Shown here piece after piece: positions 16,776 to 25,185 of a stretch of DNA of 64,000 bases. A program made the translations under genes and the position numbers. Within the stretch, counting starts at the first letter, position 1. Every line of letters starts with the position of its first letter. Origin of the DNA: Geobacter sp. FeAm09 (GTDB taxonomy: Bacteria; Desulfobacterota; Desulfuromonadia; Geobacterales; Pseudopelobacteraceae); the NCBI RefSeq assembly GCF_008330225.1, contig NZ_CP042466.1:2598001-2662000 (forward strand), in the 5' to 3' direction. The notes below the pieces were generated by a model. The model saw nothing but the letters and a program-made list of their open reading frames with translations. It was not told where the DNA came from and ran no database searches.

Positions 16776-17338
16776 AGCCAATGCTTGGGGTAAGAGCGGT
16801 GATATACCACATTATTGGTTATGATCGCCGTTACCAGGAGTATGAGGGCCCCCGCCAGCACCGGCAGCAGGATGAAACTCGGACCGGCCGCTCCCTGTAC
16901 GCCGATGAGGGCGGTGGCTCCGCCGGGAGGATGGGTGGTATGGGTCATGTTCATCGCGAAAATGGCCAGCCCTACCCCGATGGCCATGGTAACCGGCGAG
17001 GAGCCGAGGAGGGCCACCACGACCACCGCCACCGTGGCTGAGACGAGGTGCCCGCCGATCAGGTTGCGCGGCTGCGCCAGGGGCGACTCCGTGGCGCCGA
17101 ACAAAAGAACCGCCGAAGCGCCGAACGAGCCGATCAACAAGGGGTGGCCGACCATGGCGGTTACCTCGCAAATGGCAAGGATACCCAAAGTGGCGCTGAT
17201 AAAGCTCCAGACGGCGTAACGCAGCGACATGGGGGGACGCGGCCCCCGAACCGGGGCCTTGCAGTTGCGGGGCAGCCTGGCAAGCCTTTTGTGGATCGCA
17301 AGATGCCTGTGCACGAGGAGCGAAATACGTTTTTTCAT
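16772..17338 (-). CDS. HPP family integral membrane protein
   Basis: A 188-residue membrane protein with about four to five helices and the eponymous HPP signature (HTTHPPGGATALIG). Proteins of this family have been linked to nitrite transport in photosynthetic organisms; the bacterial members are otherwise uncharacterised. The ATG at 17338 (MKKRISLLVHRHL) has GGGGGTGTCCGA upstream; the frame extends 57 codons further without a site. A candidate FNR-type box lies 112 bp upstream. Confidence 0.8.
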   Translation of the reverse strand: MKKRISLLVHRHLAIHKRLARLPRNCKAPVRGPRPPMSLRYAVWSFISATLGILAICEVTAMVGHPLLIGSFGASAVLLFGATESPLAQPRNLIGGHLVSATVAVVVVALLGSSPVTMAIGVGLAIFAMNMTHTTHPPGGATALIGVQGAAGPSFILLPVLAGALILLVTAIITNNVVYHRSYPKHWL

Positions 17339-17449
17339 TCGGACACCCCCAGTAATGGCCGCTATACGGCCCGCCCCCGCGATCGTGGTCTCCCGCGAGG
17401 GATGATACAGGATGCGGCGTTCAGGATAGCGACAATCACCAGCATGGCC

Positions 17450-17463
17450 TTGACCCAGATCAA
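17450..17463 (-). promoter_or_regulatory. FNR/CRP-type box upstream of the HPP gene
   Basis: TTGACCCAGATCAA matches the FNR half-site pattern TTGAY-N4-RTCAA. It is 112 bp from the HPP start codon. The rest of the 17339-17667 interval contains no recognised gene. Confidence 0.35.
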
Positions 17464-17667
17464 AAGAGGCACAATGATTCGAAAACGACAGAGGGGCACG
17501 GCCTGACACTACTGCAGATACCGTTTTTTCCGCTTCCCCGTCGGGACGCCCTGGCGGGGCGGGGCAACGCCGGGCGCTTCCGGTGCGTTTTTTCCAATCG
17601 ACACAACCTGTTTTATTAATAATACCAATTGGACAGCAACGGCGAATTACGCTAGGTTAGCAGCCAT

Positions 17668-17743
17668 GGGCATATAGCTTAGCTGGTAGAGCAGCCGACT
17701 CTTAATCGGCAGGTCGTTGGTTCGATCCCAACTATGCCCACCA
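17668..17743 (+). tRNA. tRNA-Lys (CTT)
   Basis: A 76-base cloverleaf with encoded CCA. Acceptor GGGCATA pairs with TATGCCC, the anticodon stem is GCCGA/TCGGC with loop CTCTTAA (anticodon CTT), and the T arm carries TTCGATC. Decodes AAG. Confidence 0.97.
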
Positions 17744-17797
17744 TTTTCCTCCCCCCATTCCCTCCCGACGCAACAAAAGCGCCGCCAGCCGTCGTGG

Positions 17798-18670
17798 TCA
17801 AATTGCAGCCCCGTCAGTAACCAGACCGTTTTCCATGGCATAGATCCGGTCCCCCCATGTCCGCGCCCATGACCTCAACTCTTCGGGCTGCATTGGTACC
17901 GATTGCCCCCCATGGGACCTGGCCTCGTCAACAACCTGATTGGCCAGCCTGCGGTAAAAATAGGACTGGTTTGAGAGAGGCGAGGCTTCGATGACGGTCT
18001 TGCCGTACAGCTCGCACTGCCTGACCATGAGAGAACGGGGGATGCGCGCCATGGTGCGGGTGCGGGTCTGTACGGCGAAATCGGCGATAAAGGATTCCTC
18101 GAACGAACTGGTGACACTGTTGGGGATCAGCCCCCCCATCGGGACCGGCACATGCGATTCGCCGTAACGGTCCAGCACCCTCAAGATGGCGTTGGCTGCG
18201 TGCAACGACATGAAGTCGGCCGTCGTCACCACGAACACCCGTCCGATCCCGATCTGCTGGATCGGGGTGTAGAAGCTGGAACAGGCGCTGTCGCCGGAGA
18301 TGTCATAGAGCACGAAGTCAGGCGCGATGGCACCAAACAGGTCGATCCTCTTCAACTCTTCAAGGGCGCGGGCTATTTCCGCCGACCCGCACCTGCCGGA
18401 GCCGAACGGATCTCCCAATTCGACGCAGGTAACCCCCTTGAACCCCTTGTGGGCAACGGCGTCAACGGAGATCTCGCCCCGCTTCCCCAGAAGGTCGAAC
18501 ACCGTGGGGATGGGATCGCCGTTGTTGAGGAGACTGCACGAGTCGCCTTTCGGATCACATCCCACCTGCAGGACGCTGAAACCGGCCTCTGCCAGGGCGG
18601 CGCTGAGGTTGGAGGCCAGGGTGGATTTGCCCACCCCTCCTTTGCCGTATAATGCGATGTGTTCTGTCAT
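17798..18670 (-). CDS. Orphan NifH-like ATPase (nitrogenase reductase superfamily)
   Basis: A 290-residue homodimer-forming P-loop protein of the NifH/BchL/ChlL/CfbC group. P-loop GKGGVGKS at residues 9-16. Cys94 (SGRCGSAE) and Cys130 (DSACSSFY) occupy the positions of the two Cys per subunit that ligate the shared 4Fe-4S cluster in NifH. QVGCDPKGDS matches the MgATP-switch region. No NifDK, BchNB or CfbD partner is present in the window, so it belongs to the uncharacterised NifH-like proteins, possibly an ATP-driven one-electron donor to a distant partner. Start at 18670 follows GGGAGGCAATCC. It lies downstream of the cysteine operon on the same strand. Confidence 0.85.
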   Translation of the reverse strand: MTEHIALYGKGGVGKSTLASNLSAALAEAGFSVLQVGCDPKGDSCSLLNNGDPIPTVFDLLGKRGEISVDAVAHKGFKGVTCVELGDPFGSGRCGSAEIARALEELKRIDLFGAIAPDFVLYDISGDSACSSFYTPIQQIGIGRVFVVTTADFMSLHAANAILRVLDRYGESHVPVPMGGLIPNSVTSSFEESFIADFAVQTRTRTMARIPRSLMVRQCELYGKTVIEASPLSNQSYFYRRLANQVVDEARSHGGQSVPMQPEELRSWARTWGDRIYAMENGLVTDGAAI

Positions 18671-18827
18671 GGATTGCCTCCCGTTGCGGGGCTCAGAATG
18701 CCTGAAAAGTGAAAGGCCGGGGCCGCCCCGGGGAAGGGACATGAACCCCGGCCTCCGGTTTATCCGGTCGGCGCGGCAAAGGTGGTGCCGTCTTCAGCGG
18801 TAAGCAATCCCCGGTACGGATGCGGGC

Positions 18828-19007
18828 TCAGATCCCGCCGCCGTCCACGTAGCCCACCTTGTTGAGACGGATCTTCTCGCTCTTGTCCACCTGAATCACC
18901 CGGCCGTCCTGCACCACAAGCGTCACCGTACCGAAACGGATCGCAGACAGCGCCTCGCGCACCACCAGTTCCAGGTCACGGGTCCATGGCTCGGTCGGGG
19001 CGGCCAT
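18828..19007 (-). CDS. YezD family small protein (DUF2292)
   Basis: A 59-residue protein: [20 protein letters not shown], then IRFGTVTLVVQDGRVIQVDK and SEKIR. This is the YezD/DUF2292 pattern of a short amphipathic helix and beta hairpin. Its ATG overlaps the cysK stop by one base (TGATG), so it is translationally coupled to cysK. YezD-type genes commonly accompany sulfur-assimilation genes; the molecular role is not known. Confidence 0.8.
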   Translation of the reverse strand: MAAPTEPWTRDLELVVREALSAIRFGTVTLVVQDGRVIQVDKSEKIRLNKVGYVDGGGI

Positions 19008-19960
19008 CAGATCCCCTCGAACAGCGGCGTGGACAGGTAGCGCTCCGCTGCGTCCGGCAGGATCGCCACGATGGTCTTGCCCGCAAATTCGTCCAGCTTG
19101 GCCAACCGGACCGCAGCAGCAGCGGCGGCGCCGCTGGAAATACCCACCAGGAGACCCTCTTCCCGGGAAAGGCGCTTGGCGAATTCGATGGCCTCGTTGC
19201 TCTCCACCGGTTCCACCCGATCGATCACGCTCAGGTCAAGGGTGTCGGGGATGAAACCGGCGCCGATCCCCTGGATCTTGTGGGGGGCCGGCTTCAATTC
19301 CTGGCCGGCCAGCTTCTGGGTGATCACCGGGCTCTCCTTGGGCTCCACCGCCACCGAGACGATCTTCTTGCCCCGGGTGTTCTTGATGTACCGGGAAATC
19401 CCGGTGATGGTGCCGCCGGTGCCCACGCCAGCCACCACCACGTCCACCGCCCCGTCCGTGTCGTTCCAGATCTCCGGCCCGGTGGTCTTCTCGTGGATCT
19501 CGGGGTTGGCCGGGTTCTTGAACTGCTGGGGGATGAAGTACTTCTTCGGGTCGGAGGCGGCGATCTCCTCGGCCTTGGCGATGGCTCCCTTCATCCCTTC
19601 GGCACCAGGGGTGAGGATCAGGTTGGCGCCCAGGGCGGCCAGCACCCGGCGCCGCTCGATGCTCATGGTCTCCGGCATGGTCAGGGTCAGCTTGTAGCCG
19701 CGGGCCGCAGCCACGTAGGCCAGGGCGATGCCGGTGTTGCCGCTGGTCGGCTCGATGATCTCCACGCCGGGCTTGAGCACCCCGCGCTTCTCCGCATCCC
19801 AGATCAGGTTGGCCCCGATGCGGCATTTGACCGAGTAGGCCGGGTTGCGACCCTCGACCTTCACCAGGACCGTGGCCTTGGCACCCTCTGTAACGTGGTT
19901 CAGTTTGATCAGCGGTGTGTTGCCGATGGATTGGGAGTTGTCTGCGTAGATGCTGCTCAT
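19007..19960 (-). CDS. cysK: Cysteine synthase A (O-acetylserine sulfhydrylase)
   Basis: A 317-residue PLP enzyme making L-cysteine from O-acetylserine and sulfide. The PLP lysine lies in [11 protein letters not shown], the substrate loop is [10 protein letters not shown], and the phosphate-binding loop is [10 protein letters not shown]. In many CysK the first motif is N-P-x-x-S-V-K-D-R; here D is replaced by C, as also occurs in some genuine CysK. Middle gene of rrf2-cysK-yezD, with a candidate operator in the upstream gap. Confidence 0.95.
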   Translation of the reverse strand: MSSIYADNSQSIGNTPLIKLNHVTEGAKATVLVKVEGRNPAYSVKCRIGANLIWDAEKRGVLKPGVEIIEPTSGNTGIALAYVAAARGYKLTLTMPETMSIERRRVLAALGANLILTPGAEGMKGAIAKAEEIAASDPKKYFIPQQFKNPANPEIHEKTTGPEIWNDTDGAVDVVVAGVGTGGTITGISRYIKNTRGKKIVSVAVEPKESPVITQKLAGQELKPAPHKIQGIGAGFIPDTLDLSVIDRVEPVESNEAIEFAKRLSREEGLLVGISSGAAAAAAVRLAKLDEFAGKTIVAILPDAAERYLSTPLFEGI

Positions 19961-19988
19961 GGGTAGTCTCCTTTCAGGTGTTTGCTGC

Positions 19989-20004
19989 CTATAGAAATAC
20001 TAGA
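19989..20004 (+). promoter_or_regulatory. Candidate Rrf2 operator upstream of cysK
   Basis: CTATAG-AAAT-ACTAGA lies in the 62-bp gap between rrf2 and cysK. All 12 fixed positions recur upstream of rrf2 itself at 20486-20501, in the opposite orientation. Part of each site is an imperfect dyad (TCTA-N9-TAGR). Confidence 0.5.
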
Positions 20005-20022
20005 TTAAAAGGGCAAAAAAAT

Positions 20023-20484
20023 TCAGATGCTGAAGTCCAGCACGTTCGCCAGCTTGCTCCGCTCGGTTTCGCTCCGTTCAAGCATATCAGCCAGGGTCAG
20101 GCTGTCCAGCACCCGAATCAAAGCCTTGTTGACATCCACCATCACCAGCCGGATGCCGCAGGTCGCCTCGTCGTCGCATTCGTCGCACTTGGCGTAGTTG
20201 GTCTCGCTGAGGCACTGCACCGGCGCCAGGTCCCCCTCCAGGATCCGCACCACACTCCCCAGGGTGATCCTGGCGGGCGGGGAGGCCAGGTAGTAGCCGC
20301 CCCCCTTGCCGATCCGGCTCTGGAGGATGCCCCCTTTGCGCAGCGACAGGAGGATGAACTCCAGGAACTTCTTGGGGATGTTCCCCGCCTTGGCCAACTC
20401 GGAGATCAGCACCGGCTGCGAACTGGGCTGCCCGGCCAGGTGATAGAGCGCCTTGAGCGCGTATTTGGTCTTTTTCGATATCAT
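20023..20484 (-). CDS. Rrf2 family regulator (IscR/CymR-like), likely cysteine regulon repressor
   Basis: A 153-residue Rrf2 winged-helix protein (SKKTKYALKALYHLAGQ; LISELAKAGNIPKKFLEFILLSLRKGG; RIGKGGGYYLA). A Cys cluster in the sensor part is spaced C-x8-C-x2-C-x5-C, unlike the C-x5-C-x5-C of IscR. It may therefore bind an Fe-S cluster differently or sense thiols. First gene of a cys operon, so it probably controls its own operon in response to cysteine or sulfide supply, as CymR does in Firmicutes. ATG at 20484 overlaps the candidate operator region. Confidence 0.88.
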   Translation of the reverse strand: MISKKTKYALKALYHLAGQPSSQPVLISELAKAGNIPKKFLEFILLSLRKGGILQSRIGKGGGYYLASPPARITLGSVVRILEGDLAPVQCLSETNYAKCDECDDEATCGIRLVMVDVNKALIRVLDSLTLADMLERSETERSKLANVLDFSI

Positions 20485-20485
20485 G

Positions 20486-20501
20486 TCTAGTTGAACTATA
20501 G
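20486..20501 (-). promoter_or_regulatory. Candidate Rrf2 operator upstream of rrf2
   Basis: On the minus strand this reads CTATAG-TTCA-ACTAGA, matching the site before cysK at every non-spacer position. It ends just two bases before the rrf2 start codon, a position suited to autorepression. Confidence 0.5.
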
Positions 20502-20666
20502 ATAATATAAGTCTATTCTGACGTCAAGCATTATTTTACCTTTATACCCCATGGACGGGAAAAGTCACGCGAATCTCTGCTATCCCGAACGGCAATGCCC
20601 GGCACCGCCCGGCCTGCCGGGCAGGATAGCGGTGTATTTCCGTGAGCTATAGTCATAAATGCCAAA

Positions 20667-20702
20667 CAGGCCCCTTTCCCGAAAAAACGGAAAAGGGGCC
20701 TG
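20667..20702 (-). terminator. Terminator hairpin downstream of hpnH
   Basis: A 15-bp stem with one mismatch (20667-20681 with 20688-20702; core CAGGCCCCTTT) around an A6 loop, about 70 bp after the hpnH stop. It is the boundary between the hopanoid operon and the rrf2 promoter. Confidence 0.75.
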
Positions 20703-20774
20703 TGCGTGTCGGTCCAGCTCAAGGGGTGCGGCGTTGTGCCACAGCACCTGATTCCGCCGAGGCAGCCGGCAGTC

Positions 20775-21773
20775 TCAGGTGAAGTTCCAGATCATCATCT
20801 CAAGAATATCCTTGAAGCTCTTGCCGATCTCCCCGACGACCGTCGGTTCGAAACCGCAGTGCATCATGCACTGGGCGCAGCGGGGGTCTTTGCCCACGCC
20901 GTATTTGTTCCAATCGGTCTTTTCCATCATCTCCCTGAAGGTCGGATAATGGGCATCGGTAATCAGGTAGCAGGGGGCCTTCCAGCCGCGCGGGTTGCGG
21001 GTGGGGTTGCCCCAGGGGGTGCACTCCAGCTTCTTTTCACCCTTGAGGAAGCGCAGGTACATGGGGGTTGAGAAGAAGCGATGCTTCTTGCTCATCTCAT
21101 AGACCTCGGCGAATTTCTTTTCGATCTCGCGCCGCTCCAGGAACAGCTTCTCCCCCACCGCCTCGTAGCCGAAACCGGGCGCCACCAGCAGACCGTCCAC
21201 ACCGATTTCCTCCAGGTGGGTGAAGAGCATCTCGATCTCCAGCAGGTTGGTTTCCTTGAAGATGGTCGTGTTGGTGCAGACCCGGAATCCCAGTTGCTTG
21301 GCCTTCTTGATCCCTTCCATGGCGATCTTGAAGGCACCCTTGCGCTCCAGGATGCGGTCGTGGGTCTCCTCCAGGCCATCCATGTGCACGTTGAGGGTAA
21401 AATTGGGATGGGGCTTCATGTTGTCCAGCGCCTTTTCCAACAGGATGCCGTTGGTGCAGAGGTAGATGTGCTTGCCCCGGTCGAGCACGCCGCGGATCAG
21501 GTCGTAGACATGGGGGTAGAGGAACGGCTCGCCGCCGGTAATGGTGACGACCGGCGCCGGGCATTCGTCCACCGACTTCAAACAGTCCTCCAGGCTCATC
21601 ATCTCCTGGATGGTGTCGGCGTATTCCCGGATACGGCCGCAGCCGGAACAGGCCAGGTTGCAGAGATGGGTCGGCTCAAGCATGAGGACGAGGGGGTATT
21701 TTTCCACCTTGTTGAGCTTGTTGCTGACGATATACTTGGTCAGGTCGTAGTTGAGGCGCATCGGAAAACGCAT
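20775..21773 (-). CDS. hpnH: Adenosyl-hopene transferase HpnH (radical SAM)
   Basis: A 332-residue B12-independent radical SAM enzyme that attaches the 5'-deoxyadenosyl group to diploptene, the first step of C35 hopanoid side-chain synthesis. The cluster motif is CNLACSGC (C-x3-C-x2-C) after LMLEPTHLC; the SAM-binding GGEPFLYP follows. A C-terminal Cys group (DPRCAQCMMHCGFEPT) is typical of HpnH. The start at 21773 (MRFPMRLNYDL) is preceded by GAAAGG. Last gene of the shc-hpnA-dxs-hpnH series, closed by a terminator. Confidence 0.95.
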   Translation of the reverse strand: MRFPMRLNYDLTKYIVSNKLNKVEKYPLVLMLEPTHLCNLACSGCGRIREYADTIQEMMSLEDCLKSVDECPAPVVTITGGEPFLYPHVYDLIRGVLDRGKHIYLCTNGILLEKALDNMKPHPNFTLNVHMDGLEETHDRILERKGAFKIAMEGIKKAKQLGFRVCTNTTIFKETNLLEIEMLFTHLEEIGVDGLLVAPGFGYEAVGEKLFLERREIEKKFAEVYEMSKKHRFFSTPMYLRFLKGEKKLECTPWGNPTRNPRGWKAPCYLITDAHYPTFREMMEKTDWNKYGVGKDPRCAQCMMHCGFEPTVVGEIGKSFKDILEMMIWNFT

Positions 21774-21807
21774 TGGTAACATCCTTTCGATTGTGTTCGA
21801 CTGCAAT

Positions 21808-21960
21808 TTGCCACAGAGCCGCAGGGGCACAGAGGACAACCGGAGAAAATCGCCTGCAAGGGATTGTTCAAGTATATCAACATAAGAATCATGCAGATTT
21901 TTATGTTTCCCCCACTTTTTTGATGTTGAAGTTCTCCGTGTCTCTGTGGCTCCGCGGCAA
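21808..21960. repeat. Inverted pair of dispersed-type 29-bp sequences between dxs and hpnH
   Basis: TTGCCACAGAGCCGCAGGGG.. at 21808-21836 and its near complement at 21932-21960 agree at about 22 of 29 positions in opposite orientation. The gccacagag-type unit is a common intergenic word in this bacterial group. The pair could form a long imperfect hairpin in the dxs-hpnH transcript. Confidence 0.5.
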
Positions 21961-21968
21961 GATATTTT

Positions 21969-23843
21969 TTAAGACTTCACAAAACCTTCCACGGCGGCGG
22001 CGATCCCTTCGGCGTCGATCCCCAGATCCTTGCGCAGTTGGGCCTGGCTGCCATGCTCGACGTAGCGATCCGGGATGCCGAGCCGCTTGATCTTCACATC
22101 GTGCCGGTTGTTGTCGAAGAGCAACTCCAGCACGGCGCTCCCGAAGCCGCCCTGCAGGGCGTTCTCCTCAACGGTGACGACGCGGCCGGTTTGCCCGGCC
22201 ACGGACAGGATCAGATCCCCGTCCAGCGGTTTGACGAAGCGGGCGTTGATCACGCCGGCGGAGATGCCCCGCTCCTTCAGGGTTTCGGCGGCCTCCAGGG
22301 CCGGATAGACCGTGGAGCCGATGGCGACGATGCATACGTCGCTCCCCTCCACCAGCAGTTCCCCCTTGCCGATCTCCAGGCTTTTCAGCTCGCTCTCCAT
22401 CGCCACGCCGTAACCTGCCCCGCGCGGATAGCGCAGGGCCATGGGGACGCCGGAGTAGACGGCGGTCTTGAGCATATGGCGCAACTCGTTCTCGTCCTTG
22501 GGGGCCATGAGCGTCATGCCGGGCAGATGGCGCAGATAGGAGAGGTCAAAGACGCCGTGGTGGGTCGGGCCGTCATCGCCCACCAAACCGGCGCGGTCCA
22601 TGGCGATGGTCACCGGCAGGTTCTGCAGACAGATGTCGTGGAAAACCTGATCGTAGGCGCGTTGCACGAAGGTGGAATAGATGGCGGCCACCGGACGGAA
22701 CCCGTCGGCGGCAAGACCGGCGGCAAAGGCCAAGCCGTGCTGTTCGGCAATCCCCACGTCGAAAAACCGCTGGGGAAACCGCTCGGCGAAACGGTTGAGA
22801 CCGGTCCCGTCCGGCATGGCCGCGGTGATGGCCACGATCTTGGGGTCCTGTTCGGCCAACTGCACGATGGTCTCACCGAAGACGTCGGTGTACGACTTGC
22901 TGCCCGCCTTGGGGGCGCCTTTGCCGGTGGCCACGTCAAAAACGCCTACGCCGTGGTACTTGGAGGGCGTTTCCTCAGCCGGTTTGTACCCTTTCCCCTT
23001 GGTGGTCATGACGTGCACCAGCAGGGGGCCGTCCAGTTGATTGATATTATTGAAGACTTCGACCAGTTGCGGCAAGTCGTGACCGTCCAGGGGCCCCAGA
23101 TAGTCGAATCCCAGGGCTTCGAACAGCGAGCCGGGGGTGAGGAAGCCCTTCAGGGAGTTCTCCGCCCGCCGGGCAAAGTGGAGGATATCCGTACCGATGG
23201 CCGGGATATTCCGCAGCAGCCCCTGCATCTCCTTCTTCAGGTCGCGGAAGTAGCGGCCGGTCATCTTGCGGGAGATGAACGACGAAAAGGCCCCCACGTT
23301 CTTGGAAATCGACATCTCGTTGTCGTTCAGAACCACTACGAGGTTCTTCTTGAGGTGCCCGGCCTGGTTGAGCGCCTCGAAAGCCATGCCGCCGGTCAGG
23401 GAGCCGTCCCCGATAACGGCGATGGCGTGATTCTTGGTCCCTTCCAGTTCACCGGCCACCGCCATGCCGAGGCCGGCGGAGATGGAGGTGGACGAGTGCC
23501 CCACGCCAAAGGCGTCATGTTCGGATTCGCACCGTTTGGGAAACCCGGACAGCCCCTTGTACTGGCGCTGGGTGGAGAAACGTTCCCGCCGGCCGGTGAG
23601 GATCTTGTGGGTATAGGCCTGGTGCCCCACGTCCCAGATGATCTTGTCCTGGGGGGAATCGAAACAGTAATGCAGGGCAATGGTCAACTCCACCGCCCCC
23701 AGATTCGAACCCAGGTGGCCACCGGTGGTGGAGACCGTTTCCAGGAGAAAACGGCGCACCTCTTCGGCCAGGGCCGGCAACTGTTCGGGCTTGAGTTTTT
23801 TCAGGTCAGCCGGAGAGTCTATCTTGTCGAGATATTGGTACAT
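21969..23843 (-). CDS. dxs: 1-Deoxy-D-xylulose-5-phosphate synthase
   Basis: A 624-residue thiamine diphosphate enzyme condensing pyruvate and glyceraldehyde 3-phosphate, the entry to the non-mevalonate isoprenoid pathway. Visible: [34 protein letters not shown], the ThDP motif [15 protein letters not shown] with NDNEMSIS, the transketolase-like [14 protein letters not shown], and [16 protein letters not shown]. Its place inside the hopanoid operon links precursor supply to squalene/hopene formation. Start ATG at 23843. Confidence 0.97.
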   Translation of the reverse strand: MYQYLDKIDSPADLKKLKPEQLPALAEEVRRFLLETVSTTGGHLGSNLGAVELTIALHYCFDSPQDKIIWDVGHQAYTHKILTGRRERFSTQRQYKGLSGFPKRCESEHDAFGVGHSSTSISAGLGMAVAGELEGTKNHAIAVIGDGSLTGGMAFEALNQAGHLKKNLVVVLNDNEMSISKNVGAFSSFISRKMTGRYFRDLKKEMQGLLRNIPAIGTDILHFARRAENSLKGFLTPGSLFEALGFDYLGPLDGHDLPQLVEVFNNINQLDGPLLVHVMTTKGKGYKPAEETPSKYHGVGVFDVATGKGAPKAGSKSYTDVFGETIVQLAEQDPKIVAITAAMPDGTGLNRFAERFPQRFFDVGIAEQHGLAFAAGLAADGFRPVAAIYSTFVQRAYDQVFHDICLQNLPVTIAMDRAGLVGDDGPTHHGVFDLSYLRHLPGMTLMAPKDENELRHMLKTAVYSGVPMALRYPRGAGYGVAMESELKSLEIGKGELLVEGSDVCIVAIGSTVYPALEAAETLKERGISAGVINARFVKPLDGDLILSVAGQTGRVVTVEENALQGGFGSAVLELLFDNNRHDVKIKRLGIPDRYVEHGSQAQLRKDLGIDAEGIAAAVEGFVKS

Positions 23844-23895
23844 GATCGTTTCTCCATCGAAAAATCACTGTGCTTATCCAGTTTGTTGAAAACTC

Positions 23896-24055
23896 AGGTT
23901 GTTCAAAAATAGTCAGATCGCCGCCCCCGCAGAATACCCCGAGGAGGCGTAGCAGGCCTACTCCGCCGAAGCAGCTTTGGCTGCGAAGGCCGGGCGCTAC
24001 GCCGCACGAAAGGGTATTCGAGGATGGCGGCGAGATGGCTGTTTTTGAACAACCT
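23896..24055. repeat. Intergenic inverted-repeat element, copy 1 (160 bp)
   Basis: Begins AGGTTGTTCAAAAATAGTCA and ends with the near complement (tgtttttgaacaacct), two bases after the hpnA stop. Internal arms carry GCGGCGTAGCG-type complements. Copy 2 at 28467-28587 shares both ends and most of the stem but lacks about 39 bp in the centre, where copy 1 has a nested stem-loop. No coding capacity; behaves like a REP/MITE-type intergenic palindrome. Confidence 0.85.
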
Positions 24056-24057
24056 CT

Positions 24058-25041
24058 CTATGCGTACCCGTTGCCCCTGAACCACGCTACGGCACGTTGC
24101 AGCGCATCATTTACCGGGGTCTGGGGCAACCCCAGTTCCCGTACCGCCTTGGTCGAATCGAAAAACATGAACTTTGCCGCCATCCGCACCCCTGCCAGAG
24201 GTATCAGCGGCTCTCTGCCGGTAATGCGGGCAATGGCTTCGTTGACGCAGGCCGCCAGCAGGATCGGCGTGTAGGGGAGCCGCACCCGGGGCGCCGCCAG
24301 GCCGGTGATCTCCTCCAGCAGGCCAAAGATGTCGCGCAGGGTCAGGTTGGCATTGCCCAGGATGTATTTTTCTCCCACACGCCCTTTCTGTTCCGCCAGG
24401 ATATGACCCCGGGCGCAATCCTCGACGGCGATGATGTTGAGCCCCGTATCCAGGTAGGCCGGCATCTTGCGGTTGAGAAAATCGACGATGATCTTGCCGG
24501 TGGGGGTCGGCTTGATATCCAGGGGTCCGACCGGTGTTGACGGATTGACGATCACCAGGTCAAGGCCGCGGCCGACGAACCGTTCCGCCTCCCGTTCCGC
24601 CAGGAATTTGCTCTTTTTGTAATGCCCCACCATGTCGGCCAGGGCCACCGGCGTATCCTCGGTGCCCGGCGTCCCGTCGCCGGGGTTGCCGAGGGTTCCC
24701 ACGCTGCTGGTATAGACCACCCGGGCCAGGCCGTTTTCCAGGGCAGCCTCCAGGACGGCCTTCGTCCCTTCCACATTGACGCGGTACATCTGCTGCGGGT
24801 CGCGGGTCCAGAGACGGTAGTCGGCGGCGGCGTGGTAGAGCACGTCGCACCCCTTGAGCCCCTGCCGCAGGCTGTCCTGGTCCCGCAGGTCCCCCTGCCA
24901 CAACTCTAGATCCAGTCCCGCCAGGTTGGAGGTATCCGACCCGGCCCTCACCAGGGCGCGCACCTCACGGCCGTCTTTCAGCAACTCCCTGGCAATGCTT
25001 GCCCCGATGAAACCGGTCGCGCCGGTGATAAATGTCTTCAT
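24058..25041 (-). CDS. hpnA: Hopanoid-associated sugar epimerase/reductase HpnA
   Basis: A 327-residue short-chain dehydrogenase of the NAD-dependent epimerase type. The cofactor loop is GATGFIG (residues 7-13) and the catalytic pair is in YKKSKFLAE; the preceding Ser is in VVYTSSVGTLG. HpnA is the epimerase-like protein found in hopanoid clusters, thought to act on a sugar or hopanoid precursor. It lies between shc and dxs on the same strand. Confidence 0.88.
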   Translation of the reverse strand: MKTFITGATGFIGASIARELLKDGREVRALVRAGSDTSNLAGLDLELWQGDLRDQDSLRQGLKGCDVLYHAAADYRLWTRDPQQMYRVNVEGTKAVLEAALENGLARVVYTSSVGTLGNPGDGTPGTEDTPVALADMVGHYKKSKFLAEREAERFVGRGLDLVIVNPSTPVGPLDIKPTPTGKIIVDFLNRKMPAYLDTGLNIIAVEDCARGHILAEQKGRVGEKYILGNANLTLRDIFGLLEEITGLAAPRVRLPYTPILLAACVNEAIARITGREPLIPLAGVRMAAKFMFFDSTKAVRELGLPQTPVNDALQRAVAWFRGNGYA

Positions 25042-25113
25042 AGCCGCTCATTATCCGCTGATGCCGTGTCAAAACAGCCGGTTACGGCAGGTCAGGGCCG
25101 TACCTTCATAAAT

Positions 25114-25151
25114 GGGGAAAGCCCCGGAATATGGCAAACTCGGGGCTTCCC
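25114..25151 (-). terminator. Hairpin between shc and hpnA
   Basis: AAGCCCCG (25119-25126) pairs with CGGGGCTT (25141-25148), extended by GGG/CCC with one bulged A. It is 35 bp after the shc stop and upstream of hpnA, so it could attenuate the operon rather than end it. No T run on the minus strand. Confidence 0.4.
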
Positions 25152-25185
25152 AGCGCAACGAAATGTAATTGCCGCCAGTACGGCG

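Noticed and set aside
22038..23912. A 624-codon open frame on the plus strand opposite dxs
   Set aside because: It mirrors dxs codon for codon, has composition typical of an antisense shadow, and no ribosome site or domain.
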